From Siphonodentalium dalli (lineage: Eukaryota; Mollusca; Scaphopoda; Gadilida; Siphonodentaliidae), in NCBI GenBank assembly GCA_032622095.1, contig CP136061.1, positions 37,205,797-37,269,796 on the forward strand: DNA of 64,000 bases, in the 5' to 3' direction. How positions within the stretch are numbered: the first letter of the stretch is position 1; every line of letters starts with the position of its first letter. The position numbers and the translations under genes were made by a program. Of this stretch, positions 9,801 to 22,359 are shown in pieces. The notes below the pieces were generated by a model. It was given only the letters and a program-made list of their open reading frames with translations, did not search any database and was not told the origin of the DNA.

Positions 9801-12510
9801 CAGTTCCATCTGCTGCTGTACTTGGCTTCCCATAGGGCTAGGTTCTTCACAATCATTATTCCTGAATTTTCCCCAAAACTACACCCAGTGGCTCCTTATT
9901 TGTTATTCTACATACATAACGACAATTTTTATTCGCCTATTTCTTGGAGTTAAATTGGATTTTAAATTGATATCAAGATTTAATATGTAATCAACACATA
10001 CCGATACTATGTCTGTAACTATTTCGTCCGAATCTAACCCTTAGACGACCATCACATAATAAGAACTATAACATGCTAACATTATTCAACTGTATCATTT
10101 CCTTTGGGATACGTTTCTAGGTAATGTTTAGACTTGACTCCTAAAGTTGTACTAAGGGTTTCAGATTCATTTATATGAAACTGATTTTACTTTTTATTTA
10201 GAAATGCCGCGGACACACATAATTATGACGACCAATTGTCACTAAACTCCACCGTAATAAATTGTCACACCTACTATGCCATCGCTACTGTGGTACTTGT
10301 GTCCGCAGCCATTCTATGGTATCAAAATAACATGCCTGGAACAAGAAGTGCTACGAGATTGATGTTGTTTTTTTTTGTATTGAATTTTCATACAGTTTCG
10401 AGGCTTTACAGGAACGCCAAAAATATATTTTTTTAACTTGTGTATATAACAATACGATAGGCTTTGTAGTATTCATCGGTCAAGATAATATGTCATACTT
10501 TATTTTAAAAAACAATCCTATAGCGAACAAAGCAGAAAATAATGTTAAATTGTTCTTTCTATGTGTATGTTGTTGTAACTGTAACTGAAGGTCTGTAACC
10601 ATGAATGCATATTTAACATGATTGAATAATTAAATACGCCTTGTTTAGAGCCCCGTCAAATTCCCGATGTACGGTAATTTATTATATTCTATTTAACTAA
10701 TTGTTTTATTATTTTTTAGGCAACAAGCGACGCGACCGAGGCGTGGTGTTGCCTAATACTGTTTTCGCTTTATAATTGGCTATCGCTTACCCACATTTCT
10801 TTAAAAATGACGATTTATTAATTCTTAAAAACAAGAAGTTATGCAATTGAAATCCATGTAATAAAAGGACGACATGCACTATCAATAATTATATCATGTG
10901 ACGACTTATATGAACATCAAGATTTAATCAACTATGCATATTTATTATAACCAATTACATACATGAATATATGATGCTGCTGCCGATATACGACTGATGG
11001 ATCTAACCAAAATTGTTCACCGGCGCGACTGCATGTAGATGCATAGAACGCGTGTGATTACGCCTTGGTTGTTGGAGTATTGTAATGGCGATTGTATTGT
11101 TTATCTTCGTTTGTGACTAAAAGGCAAACAAATAATCCGAGTAAAAAACACGAAGATGTATCAGTCATTTATACAGTATATAAAACAATGACACTACACC
11201 CTTCAAGCGTCAAGTGCGAGCAGAAACTAAAAACACCTCCAATTCCAAACTACCAAAGGTTCAGCACTATATTTATGTCCGTATACATTACAAACCCGTA
11301 TGTATAGGTAGCTTTTAAAGAAGGTAGTATACGTTTTTCTATATCTGGGGGGGGGGGGGGGGGCAGACGCGCAATATTCCAGTAATTCCACAGAAAATGC
11401 CGGCATGTAAGATCGCACCCATGCATGTTTCAGTTGTTTAAGTTAAGTTAATGGGAGTGTTGGCGGGACAGAAACGTGGTGATTGAAGGATATTGAACTT
11501 CTGAATTTCCTTTGGTTGGAAATTCCTTAATTAGGGCTCCAAATTCCAATGAGTGAATTGCTTTCCCGAAATTTGGGTTGGAATTTGATAAAAATTAACT
11601 ACTGGTGAGCTACACAAATTTATAGCGTGTAATTTGGGGCCACTGCATGGGATGATAATGGGAAACACATTATGGATGATAAATGTTATGAAATATTTTC
11701 AAAATAATCAATCTGGTCAGCAACGAATTTGTTGTCTTATTTGACTTGGGTGATCGTCATAACTTCACCCCAGTCGTTTAATTTTATAAAGCTTCGTTGG
11801 AACACCGGGTCGTACGTACGTCCAGGCCCTATTAATTATATAAAATTTATAGTCTGGTGGTCTGTCTATCCACAGTAGATAATTATATATGTATGCATAT
11901 TGTTAATTGTGATATATAGTATATTGCCCCAACACGATGGTCCTCGTGTTCTTATTTTATACAATTATTTAGACAAATGTTACTCATTCTTCTTGAATGT
12001 AGACAATGCTATTTGCTTTGTGTGCTATAGACATCTTCGCGCTAACAGTGGCAGTTTGACTTTTTGACTGCCATTTTGGATGAAATTGAACAGTTTTATT
12101 GAATTGTGACATCATTCCATATGTGGTACGGTACGAACATTTCTTTTTCCTCACTGAAATCTGCCAGTTTCTTGAAAGCTATTGCTAGAATATCGGAATT
12201 TATTTTTGAGAAAATGCTATAATTCGGTTGTCTAAAGTGGATTTTTGACAGATCGAACATGTTGTGTAAAATAAAATTGTCGTACTACATTGCTGAAGCA
12301 ATACATTAATGATGAATAGTCAAAAATCGCTGTCGCCACCGAACAGAATGTCATTTACAAGAGATAATTTAAAAATCGTATTTAAAAAAAATATTGGTGC
12401 CATTTTGGCAGTCATATTTGACTGGAATAACATTTTGTAATGCACTCTGCTATTGATGAATTTCTCTTACTGAAGAAAGTATCATATTTAAGAAATATGT
12501 ACATAATCCA
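9801..12510. other. Unassigned intergenic or intronic sequence
   Basis: No exon with a recognisable motif and no RNA gene. Contains a 16-base G run at about 11,347-11,362. If the TAZ2 exon belongs to a larger gene, part of this stretch could be its intron. Confidence 0.4.
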
Positions 12511-12690
12511 GGGGGGTGGAAAAAACTTTCAGGCACGTATGCTGATTTTTTTCCTTTCGACTCTTGTTGGGACCCACCCACCACCGCGTCCAAATTTTTT
12601 TCCGTTTGCGGCAGGGGGGGGGGGGGTCGGAAAAAAATTCCAGGCACGTATGATGGGGTGGGTGGGTGTCTCTTGGGTCCAAAAAACAGT
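12511..12690. repeat. Poly-G/C dispersed repeat, copy 1
   Basis: Pattern: ggggggtggaaaaaactttc, caggcacgtatg, a G-run followed by tcggaaaaaaattcc, caggcacgtatga, then ggtgggtgggtgtc and tccaaaaaacag. The same ordered motifs recur at 13,910-14,160, 14,580-14,722, 21,596-21,742 and 45,010-45,092, in either orientation. Open frames across it in many frames are artefacts of the repeat. Confidence 0.7.
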
Positions 12691-13437
12691 TTTTTCCATA
12701 TGCCAAAATGTTTTTCCATTCCTGCTATTGAGTCTTATTTTGATGTGTTTTGAACAGAAACAGGTCATATATAGTTAATACTAATGCTATACTACATATA
12801 GAGGTTATCAGAAGTTGGATCAGTTGCACAATGGCCAACAATAACCCAAATTCAACTTGATAGAACTAGACACTGCGCTATTGGGAAAATAAAATTTAAT
12901 CAGGATACCATCTACTGATACAACAAAATAAGAATAACTATGCAGAACTCAGCTGAAAATAAGCAATAAAATGAAAGCACACTTGACCATATGTGACTTG
13001 GAAATAAAGATATAATAAATAATGGAATAAAATAGACTTTTGACAACGTAAAACAAAATCTTAACAAATAAATTGAAGGCCAGCCGGGCCAGCTTGAACA
13101 ATTTCACATTGTTTTCCATGTTAATGTGGATCAGCTTGTAATGTTAATCAGAGTAACGAAGATTTTTATCGTCACTGATATCGTGAGCAAAAAAGAAGTA
13201 AAATTGGGCTATCCATCCATATTATTCCCAATTATTACGAAGCCTATTACTTCAGGCAGTGGTTGCCATTACATGCTATAACATGTTTCCTCAGTTCTGG
13301 TTTCTGAGATGCCCCAAGAAGAGTCACGCATGTATATCATGGTTATGTTTGGTATTAGCATTATTCTTCAAACTGGGATGAACTGGGATGAACAGTTGTA
13401 TTTCCACATGTTTTGATAAACAATTTGATTCCAGCAA
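12691..13437. other. Unassigned sequence
   Basis: AT-rich; no coding exon, RNA gene or clear repeat seen. A short duplication aactgggatga occurs at about 13,372-13,392. Confidence 0.45.
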
Positions 13438-13575
13438 TACAGTAATGCCCTAATTAAACGACTCCATAACCACAGCAGAATAATGGGTAATTTTCAGGAT
13501 TTATTCGGAAATTAAAATTAAATTACCCATTATTCTGCTGTGGTTATGGAGTCGATTAATTAGGGCATTACTGTA
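13438..13575. mobile_element. Short foldback MITE with TA ends
   Basis: The terminal inverted repeats are about 55 bp each: TACAGTAATGCCCTAATTAA at the left and its complement ending GGGCATTACTGTA at the right, joined by an AT-rich loop. The outer TA on both sides fits a Tc1/mariner-type target duplication. One half of this element (the ttctgctgtggttatg... side) recurs in both arms of the large palindrome at about 35,735-35,790 and 42,330-42,385. Confidence 0.75.
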
Positions 13576-13909
13576 TATCACATAGCAAATATCAAAATAT
13601 CAAATAATCTGAAATTTGTTGTACCGGTACCATGTATTCTGTAGAATACTCAAATGTGATTATGTGACTAGATCATGTGACTATATATTATGAAAATGAA
13701 TGTTAATAAAAACCTTGGCACTCTGCCTATATATCCATAGAAATGTGATTATGTTGACACATTTCTTGATTATGGACACTTATATGATAAATTCAAATAG
13801 TATAGTTATCTCATTATGCACTGTTCTATTCAAATATAGCGCAATAAATTATGATAATGCAGGATAATCAGCTATTTGGTTGCTCAATTGATAATTTTTC
13901 TCAAATTTA

Positions 13910-14160
13910 AGGGGGGTGGGTGTCCAAAACTGACCGGAAAAAACTTCCTGAAACGGAAAAAAAAGGGTGGGTGTCCAAAATTGCCTGGAAAAAAAGGCCG
14001 GAAACAGAAGAAATTGGGTGGGTGGGTGGTCCGAGGCCGGAAAAAAAAAATCATCCATACGTGCCTGGAAATTTTTTCCGACCCCCCCCCCCCCCCTGTT
14101 TGCGGCAGTTTTTTCCCCACCATTTTTGACACCCACCCCCTTTCAACACTAGATTTGCGG
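13910..14160. repeat. Poly-G/C dispersed repeat, copy 2
   Basis: ggggggtgggtgtccaaaac is repeated twice with variation (about 13,911 and 13,965). These lead to catacgtgcctggaaatttt, ttccgaccccccccc, tgtttgcggcagttttttcc and gacacccaccccc. Motif order matches the copies at 12.5 and 21.6 kb. Confidence 0.7.
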
Positions 14161-14281
14161 GGGGGAAATTCACTGTAAACAGTTGTATATGAATTTCTGC
14201 GCATACTATTTGTCATGGATGTTAACATTGACATGTAAATAGGAACGAGTCATTTTGCGGTCTTTCACCCAAAAAAAAAAC

Positions 14282-14560
14282 ATGGCTGCCAGCGGCCATC
14301 TTGGATTTCAAAATTCAATCCATTAGCATGTCTGATCATCATGGAATTTGCCATTTATGCTAATATTGACATTCTAAGGTGTTTAGACAAAACAGTCAAA
14401 AAGACCAGCGGCCATCATGGATTTCAAAATGTAATCCATTAGCATGGGCTACAGGCTATACCGTTTGTCTGATCATCATGAAATTTTGCATTTATGTTAA
14501 TATTGACATTCTAATGTGTTTTAAGCCAAATTTATTGCAAAACATTCAAAAAGACTTGCA
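14282..14560. repeat. Tandem duplication containing a cggccatc...ggatttcaaaa block
   Basis: Two copies (about 14,282-14,395 and 14,404-14,560) share agcggccatc, tggatttcaaaat, aatccattagcatg, tctgatcatcatg, catttatg and taatattgacattcta. The preceding piece ggaacgagtcattttg also occurs at about 48,430 next to aaaaaaacatg, so this is a dispersed family. Confidence 0.7.
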
Positions 14561-14579
14561 GGAAAACAAATTTAGATTT

Positions 14580-14722
14580 CGGGAAAAAATGTTTGTTGAT
14601 CCCATCGACTACCCACCCACCCGACATACGTGCCTGGAACCCCCCCCCCCCCCTGCATAATCCGTCCATTCTTATGACAACCATACATTTGAACTGAACT
14701 GACAATGACCCCCCCCCCCCCC
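14580..14722. repeat. Poly-G/C dispersed repeat, copy 3
   Basis: gggaaaaaatg, acccacccaccc, gacatacgtgcctggaaccc with a C-run, then a second C-run at about 14,708-14,722. Shorter than copies 1 and 2. Confidence 0.6.
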
Positions 14723-14879
14723 CAGTGAGACCGTTCGTGGTAGATATATAATATTGATATTTTGTATCACTATATACTGTATGAATTTTCCGACAGACTG
14801 TCAGGAGAGTGAGAATTAAGAAGCCAGTCAAGCACTGAACGTATACATCACCTATATCAAAGGAAGTGTATGCTAGACA

Positions 14880-14975
14880 GCGTCGCTTCGGTGGCCGTGT
14901 TGTGTTACGTTGGACTTTGGATCACAAGGCGCGGGGTTCTAATACCACCCAATGCAAAAATGTGAATTGTCTCAA
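14880..14975 (+). mobile_element. Degenerate tRNA-derived SINE head
   Basis: gcttcggtggccgtgttgtg resembles a decayed A-box region and ggcgcggggttctaatacc a decayed B-box region, at tRNA-like spacing with cgttggactttggatcac between. No intact cloverleaf. Assigned as a SINE relic. Confidence 0.4.
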
Positions 14976-15689
14976 AAACACATGCAGCTTCTAAAAATCG
15001 CCGCAGTATATGTTATACGTGTATAGTCCCAGACATGCACAAAGGGCAACGCTCGTCGTGTCCTTATTTCCAACTAATTTGGAACGAGCGTCACTCCCCT
15101 AATTTGTTCGATTAACAAATGCATTCCTTCTCATAAATTTGCAGAGAACACCTTTAAGTCGGACGAATAAGGAGTCCACGGTGTGTAGGAGGAGCGATAA
15201 CTCTATAGACTGCATAACAAAATATTTTTAAAGGGACCTGACGCATTCGCAGTGGGTACATGAGGTGCAATCAAACAGAAGTCTATGAGCGCATCGGCAC
15301 TGAACTGTAGAGCATGTAGAGTTATCTGGTTAAATTGCTGATTTTACATGTATACTTGGAGATACTTATTTCACAGACTCTTATAAACTGTATTTTATTT
15401 CGTTTGAACCCACGTCGAATGGTCTGGTATACCTTTAACTAAATTTACTTTATATGGTGATACTTCGCTCACCGATTAATCATTTAGATCAGAAACATAC
15501 CGCATATACATCATTGGGAGTGATCCCTACAAATTTCTTTTTCACCCGGGGTAAATATTTCATTGAGAAAACCTGAATTATAAAAATGTTTACGTGTGTG
15601 TGATTATATATAACTAATGTTCACCACCTATAATCATTTGACGATGTTCACTTCTCTTCTATTTGAATAGGGCGCATGCAGGTTAACAG
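14976..15689. other. Unassigned sequence
   Basis: No coding or RNA feature recognised. A short inverted pair, caacgctcgtcgtgtcctta and aatttggaacgagcgtcact, lies at about 15,048-15,095. Confidence 0.4.
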
Positions 15690-15980
15690 GTCAGCGGAAT
15701 CTTATGATAACCACTATGGGCAGCCAAATTAACATATACTCAAATATTTGAAGATATCTCTAAATATTTAGAGATATCTCTAAATAATTGCAGATTTCTC
15801 TAAATATTTAGAGATATCTTCAAATGGATTGATATCCTAAATAATTAAGGTATGATTTGAAGAGATCTCCAAATCGATTTAGAGATATCTGCAAATGATT
15901 TGAAGATATCTTCAAATGATTAAAGGTATCTCCAATATTTGGCTGCCCATATATAGTGGTTAACATAAGATTCCACTGAC
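15690..15980. mobile_element. MITE with internal gatatct palindromic repeats
   Basis: Terminal inverted repeats of about 40 bp: gtcagcggaatcttatgata at the left and its complement tataagattccactgac-like at the right, both continuing through accactatgggcagccaaat. The interior is an array of near-palindromic units around aaatatttagagatatct, about eight times. No coding capacity. Confidence 0.8.
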
Positions 15981-17968
15981 ATCATTTGCTTAAAAATAGA
16001 ATGGGTTTTCCAAAGTTCAAAATTAGCCAGCCATTCAAATACGGGGTTTCATATAATAACACATTAACCGCATTAATTATTTCGAGGTTGACACGCGGAA
16101 TTGTCAACACTTGGAAATCAATATTAAACTCGGCCTTCGGTAAATATTGATTTCATTGGGTCAATTACAGCAAAACATGCGATAATTGTATAACATAATT
16201 TATGACATAATTTTATTATCATATGAGTTTTATTGCGATGATTATTATTCACAAGGTTCCTTATATATGCGCACTATTTCTTCAAAATGAACACATTACC
16301 ACCATGCTAACTTAGACATAACGAGGCATTGGTAGAATATTATGTTACTGTTTCCATGATACAGGAATGTGTCAATGTATAACCACAATCAGAGGTTTCA
16401 AGTATGCACATGTTTCTTTTTAAGCCTGGAGGAATCAGTGCCAAAAGATGGCAATTGACAAAATGTGCTTTAAATATGAAATAGTTATGGCAATTATTGT
16501 ATGTACTCAGAAGTAATGCCGTGACAAACGCCACAGGCGGGGCTCATGACTTTGACCACAGGTCCCCAGAACAAAATTTGACCCCACCCCAGTAATATAC
16601 TTAATCCTATATATACGTATATAGAAATTTATAGGTGGCCAACTTTGCGGGCCTTATATTTTTATCATTTTTAATGCCCATAAACTCGTTGCTCTTGGTA
16701 TGAAATAGGTCTGACGAAGACCTGCTGTAATTTCTACTCGTTCGACTTGATGTCCACTAAACTGGACCAGATTCTGAATTCACATTGACTTGCGTTTCAC
16801 AAACACACCCTATACGGTAAGTAGAATACACACATGTAGGCCTCTGGGGGGGGGGGTAAAATACCAATATAGACTATACCAGTGACAAGATTCATAAGAT
16901 CGATTTTGGCTAAAAACCACACTAACTATCAAACCCTAATAAATTCTAGAAATCTACCACTTCAGCCAAGATATCCTCAAGTGTGTCTTATTGGCGACAA
17001 AATTCCCTTTCATTTGACATATAACTTGGCGAAATTGAAAGAAGGGAAGTCGATATATCATATCGGAAACTACCGAAATCTACCGAAGAAATCGGGTCGT
17101 TATCTTCCCTGTCCGATCAGAGGCCTTTGATCTAGTTATAAAATCAATATTTTCGAGCAATAATTTGTCGCGAACGTGTACAAAAATAGATTGAATTTTT
17201 CACCATAAAATGTATTTCCAAGATAAAATATATTTCATATATCAATTCATACTTGTGACTTGTATCAAACTGTAAGAGTCCGATTGCTTTTCGTTGCAAA
17301 CTGTTCACCCACCCATAAAATGGTTTGGTTTCTAAAGTCTTGAGCATGATTTTAAAGAACATAACTAACATATCAGTGATATTTTATTTTCTTTAAAATC
17401 ATGTTCAAGACCCTTTAGATGTAAGCTGTAGATATTTACCAATTTAAGGTATGTGTCACGCCCTGTTACTGACACTGAAACAATTTCATTTGGACTTGGC
17501 ATGAGTAAGTTTTGTAATTATATAGCACGTAATTGTCATATTATGTACGCATATTGACCGTATAAGGATGTTTTGCCAATTAAATGTATCTTATCTTGTG
17601 ATTATTGGAATCAAGCAAACACTTAAATAGACAACTTCACAGTGTTTCTTCTAGTTACGGCATGCTTTTGTTGTAAGTATATATAATGACAATCTACAAC
17701 AACAGTAATATTATGTTTTAGAGGCTACCGCTGGCGACAAATTGATCTGAATAGGAAGTTGACGTGATTTCTTGATTGACAACAAGAGTAGTTATTCGTT
17801 TGTCACCTTAAACGTGATTCATATAAACAAATTATATACTTTGAACGTTTCAAGAAAAATCACACACCCTCTACATTTATACAATTAGCGCACGTGAGAA
17901 TCAGTATAAATCACCATACGGTTTACAATGTATGGATACATGATTATAAGGAATGACTGAAATATCGA
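15981..17968. other. Unassigned sequence
   Basis: No recognised gene. Contains a hairpin whose arms ttgagcatgattttaaagaa (17,336) and ttctttaaaatcatgttcaa (17,391) are complementary. A second imperfect inverted pair surrounds ctcggccttcggt at about 16,131. An open frame at 16,882-17,130 (plus) has no family I can name. Confidence 0.4.
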
Positions 17969-18074
17969 TTGGGTCATTGGTTTTGACCGGCAGAGGAATT
18001 AAACAAAGTTCGTGCGAATCGGGATTAACACACTTTGTTTAATTACTCTGTCGGTCAAAATGTAATGACCCCAA
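17969..18074. repeat. Palindrome, about 106 bp
   Basis: ttgggtcattggttttgacc ... aattaaacaaag is followed by its complement ctttgtttaatt ... ggtcaaaatgtaatgacccca, with small mismatches and a short loop. Probably a solo foldback element. Confidence 0.75.
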
Positions 18075-18462
18075 TTTATTTTCAAGTCTTTTCTTAAATA
18101 GACCCTCAATAAAAATCATTCTTCTGTAGGAATGACTTGTATACTGTGTTCTAAGTATTTCTTATATACACACATTTCCTTTCTTTTATTGTGGACATAA
18201 CATTGAGATCGACTGCGAGTGCCTTGGCTCCCGGTCGAATTCCATCTGCCATTTCTGTTCGCAATACTGCAGTGTTTCGAGAATCATGCAGTTGTATAAG
18301 TACAGTCATAGAATTATGTGTGTACACGTTTATAAGTTTATAAGTGTATACGTACTTGACATCCTAATATATATTGATAGCACTGAATAATTTAACTGAA
18401 TAACATCTTGCGAACACGGAGTGATGTTTCGGAAATGGTAGTAATTAATAACCAACTGGCAC

Positions 18463-19382
18463 CACACCGTATTACCCATCCGGATTACCACCGGTCACGA
18501 TGCGGATCACTACCGGCTGTTTTGACAAAAGCGTGCCACGTGGCATCATTGTAGTTGGATCATTTTCGCGCTACATTCTGTGGAAGGTGTGAATTTTTCT
18601 CCCTTCGTGTATAGAAGTAACTGGGCTAGCGGAGGACGCCGATAAATCTGATAAGTATACAATATATGTTCACTTATTCTTATATTTGTAACGCATGTTT
18701 ACCATTGTGTTTCATTATTTCGAGCAGTAGCTGATATGGATGGTTCATGTTTTATTTCTTTATGCGGTATTCTCGTGGTACGAAAAGATAGACCATTTAC
18801 TAAGTCATTCGCCTAATGTACACGTTTGTATGTTCGATTTGTGGCCATCTGGGACTTTTTGAACATAGATACCCATGAAATGAACGGGTACGGATCTGTA
18901 CCGACAGGTGATGCGGATGTGTACCGAACGGTGATGAACGGTGCCGATCCGCATCCTGTTTTTTGGAACCCATGAGTATGGAAATCGATACTACGCGTTT
19001 AATTTACATTCAACTTGACAAACCATATTGCCATTTTGTACAGTTATGGACATTCTTGTATACGCAACAGAAATAAGAGAAAATTCCATGCATTTGCATC
19101 ATGTATTGTGCCAATGAAGATAAATAATGGGCCACGTGCAACTAGATCCTAGTAACATATGCTACCTCTAAGGTTATCGTAGGCGATTATTTTATATTTT
19201 CTTGGCGTGGCCATTTTCTAATGTATGTAAGAAAGACGGCGGCAACAAACTTTGTGTGGGTTACATTCAGATATATAATATAATTAACGTTTTAGTCGAC
19301 CTACCGTTACTCAAATTGCCACTTTCAGCCGGTAGTGATCCGCATCGTGACCGGTGGTAATCCGGATCGGTAATACGGTGTG
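18463..19382. mobile_element. 920-bp TIR element with 5-bp target duplication
   Basis: The termini are exact inverted repeats of about 57 bp: CACACCGTATTACC(C)ATCC... and its complement ending GGTAATACGGTGTG. The 5-mer ggcac flanks both ends (18,458-18,462 and 19,383-19,387). An internal block near 18,886-18,960 (gtacggatctgtaccg, gatgcggatgtgtaccg, gatccgcatcctg) echoes the TIR vocabulary. No transposase is visible, so it is non-autonomous. A 5-bp GC-rich duplication with CAC ends would fit a Transib-like superfamily, but that is a guess. Confidence 0.75.
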
Positions 19383-19387
19383 GGCAC

Positions 19388-21595
19388 GCTATAGCAGGGA
19401 CGTGGCCAGTGGTTGCGCGATTGGCGGGTGACGGGTGTCCATTCACTATACTAACTGTAAACCGCCAAGACCGGACTATACATTTCTAATTGCTGTAACA
19501 AAAAGAATATAGTTTCATAGACTTGGACATTATTTGCGATTCAAATAACACAATCGTACTGTAGACAGTAATCATGTTGTGACAATTGGTCCGAACATGT
19601 TCACATCTAGGATGACAGTGAATGACTTATACTCAGCTGTTTGATAAATTCTGATGTCGGCTATTATTATTATATGCTTTCCTTTCTATATTATTATGTT
19701 ATAATTTGATTGTAAAATGCATTTTGTAAACTATACTCTACTAGCTGGGGGAATACAGATATATATGTTAAATGTGTCGATGCTATACCATATTTTGGTA
19801 ATAATAACGTATATGTATCTAGAATATATATCGGCAGGATAATAACACATAATAAGCCCGGATATTTTATCATGGTACACCGACGAGAATCTCAGATCCA
19901 ATGTATAACATTTTTTACATCTGCATCACATTTTTTATTAACTATGAAATAAAACAATATCGCATATATAATGTCAAATATATATAGAACAGATATCACT
20001 ATGAACCATCTATTCACGAGTTAATTATAAACGCACTATATACACTCAAATCGTTTTTGGTTTTGTCAAAACATCCATGCAAAATTGTCGTGCAACGTAG
20101 CCCTGTGCGTAGTTTCGAAGGTCACACGCATTTTACTAATAACAGGCGTTTAGCATTTGTCAACATGCAGAAGCAGAGCAGATGGAATTAACATCATTTA
20201 TATATGGCTTCTACAAATATGTCTCAGATTGGAAATTTGGAGCATGATATGAAGTACTATTCACATTACAGTAATAGAGCGTTATGTATCAGTATTCCAT
20301 TACCTTTGGCAGTTAATAAAGTGCGTTTAGCTCGGTGCTTCCGTCGTGGTGTATTTCGTGTGCATGCCATTGTGGGGAAATATTCGGTTTCCTAGTATTA
20401 TAGATGCTTCAAAGACGTACAATGTATTATAACCTAATATCATCAACCCGAAAGGAGCGAACACATGCGTGCCCTGACCTTAGTGACATATGCTATAGGT
20501 AAAGGTTCACCCTCAGAGTTATGATATATAAGTCCTTTTGATAACTTAAATAACATATTGGGGCTCGTTCTATTTGTACATAATAGGTATTGGAAACATG
20601 CAGCTATGCGCCATCCATTTGGGATTGACTGCGTTATAGTCACACCGTGTAATGGTGTTAGCTGTTTGTTTAGACCAACATTTTATTATGTATTCATCCT
20701 CGATATCTCTGTGTTCCCACCAAGTAGCATATTATATTCCTATTCGTTTAATTCACTAATTAGTTGTATTTCCTTGTCCAATGAGGAAGCCCTAGATACT
20801 ATACGTTGATATACCTTTATCTTAACTGGCGATGTGTGCATTGAATCTGACGAGAAAACATACAGATAAAATGCGCGTCCATGCATTATGCACCAGTCAC
20901 TATTATGATTTTCGCCCTTTCATTACAATATCACAATTATGCCTAGACATGCCGTGTTATCTATCACAAGACAATGTACCTTGGCATATATATAGCATAC
21001 ACAGAATCAATATTTTCTGCGCATAGCTCTAATAAATTGTCGAGAGCCAGTCTAAAAGCTCGGGGAACTTAACTTTCTACTTAAGATTTGACATAAGATT
21101 CACCTCACATCTTAGATCAAGTCCATCTTAAGCTCATCTTAAGACTTGCTTCATGAAACTGGTCCCTGACCAACATTTATGAAAAATAAGTCATCTATTC
21201 TTATTATACAGAATGTTTAGTAATAGATACAATTTAAAGTTTGTTTTAAATACTAACTTATTAAGCTCCATTTGACAACTTAGCACGGTCTGCTATTACA
21301 GGAAGGTACACGTACATGCCTTCTGACTGATAAATTTTACCACGCCATTAAACGTTTGTCAACCACTGTGTCAACTGATAACAAACAATTATCAATTAAA
21401 TCAATATTTGAGCAAATCATGATAATCTCTGTACGGTTGATAGATTTTATTTAGGCAGATCATAGTTTATATGAATAGAGTCACATCATACGTGTACATA
21501 ACATTATAAATTAAACAAATATTACAAATGTTATATATGTAAAAACAAGATAATAGTCGGTTACATGTAATCACGTGATTCACCAGTCCCTCCCT
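19388..21595. other. Unassigned sequence
   Basis: No recognised coding exon, RNA gene or element. Small open frames (20,204-21,026) carry no motif I can name. Confidence 0.4.
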
Positions 21596-21742
21596 TCCAG
21601 GGGGGGGGGCGGTCGGAAAACAAATTCAGACACGTACGCTACTTTTTTGTCGATGACCACTTTTTGGACCCACCCAAACACGACCCCATTTTTTTGCATT
21701 TCATAGAGTGTTTTCCAGCCATGTTTTGACACCCACCCCCTG
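21596..21742. repeat. Poly-G/C dispersed repeat, copy 4
   Basis: cttccaggggggggg, cggtcggaaaacaaattcag, acacgtacg, ccactttttggacccaccca, ttttccagcc, ttttgacacccaccccc. Same motif order as the copies at 12.5 and 13.9 kb. Confidence 0.65.
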
Positions 21743-21938
21743 TGGACCGCAAAACACAAACATACAAAGAAAACCAGGACCAAACCTCCTATATTGAGAT
21801 TCAGTGAATCTAGTAATGAACAGCAGGACTGGTCTCTAGCAGTATATTCTTGACTGCAGTGGATTTTTAATCGTTTCTGTTAAATATCATATTTCCACAG
21901 CTCTGCAGACAATTTATTTTAAAGCTTAGTATATGAAT

Positions 21939-22071
21939 AGAGCATGGCTTGGAGTTGACTACGCGAATGTAGTGGCCAATGGGAAGGGTGTAGTTCATGA
22001 GCCGAATGCGAGTGAACTACACCATTCCCACTGGCCACTACATTCGCGTAGTCAACGACAAGACATGCTCT
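21939..22071. repeat. Palindrome, 133 bp
   Basis: agagcatg ... ttgactacgcgaatgtagtg gccaatgggaagggtgtagttca is answered by its complement through catgctct. The central loop is about 15 bp (gagccgaatgcgag). Probably a foldback element. It lies about 290 bp before the LTR-retrotransposon fragment. Confidence 0.85.
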
Positions 22072-22359
22072 AATCATTATTTTATTTTTTTTAATTAATA
22101 AATTTTTATTTGAAAAAAGACAAATACATTATGATAATACATTAATATATTAGAGTTAATGGGTGGTAATAAAACAGTTTTTGTCTCGTTCGTTTTTTTT
22201 TTGAGACTGTAGAAAGGTAGAATAGACAAAAAAGAGTGTGGAGTGAATGGTTTTATGAATGTTGTGTTATTTAGTTATATTAAATTTCCATTAGTTATAA
22301 TAATAAATATGATGAAAATGAAATATTGGGTACCTTACTCGTATTTAAATTCGCGCAGT

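Noticed and set aside
9606-9953. Ser/Leu-repeat protein (plus strand)
   Set aside because: Product of the (CT)n microsatellite.
12440-14831. Pro- and Lys-rich open frames
   Set aside because: They translate poly-G/C dispersed repeats, simultaneously open in several frames.
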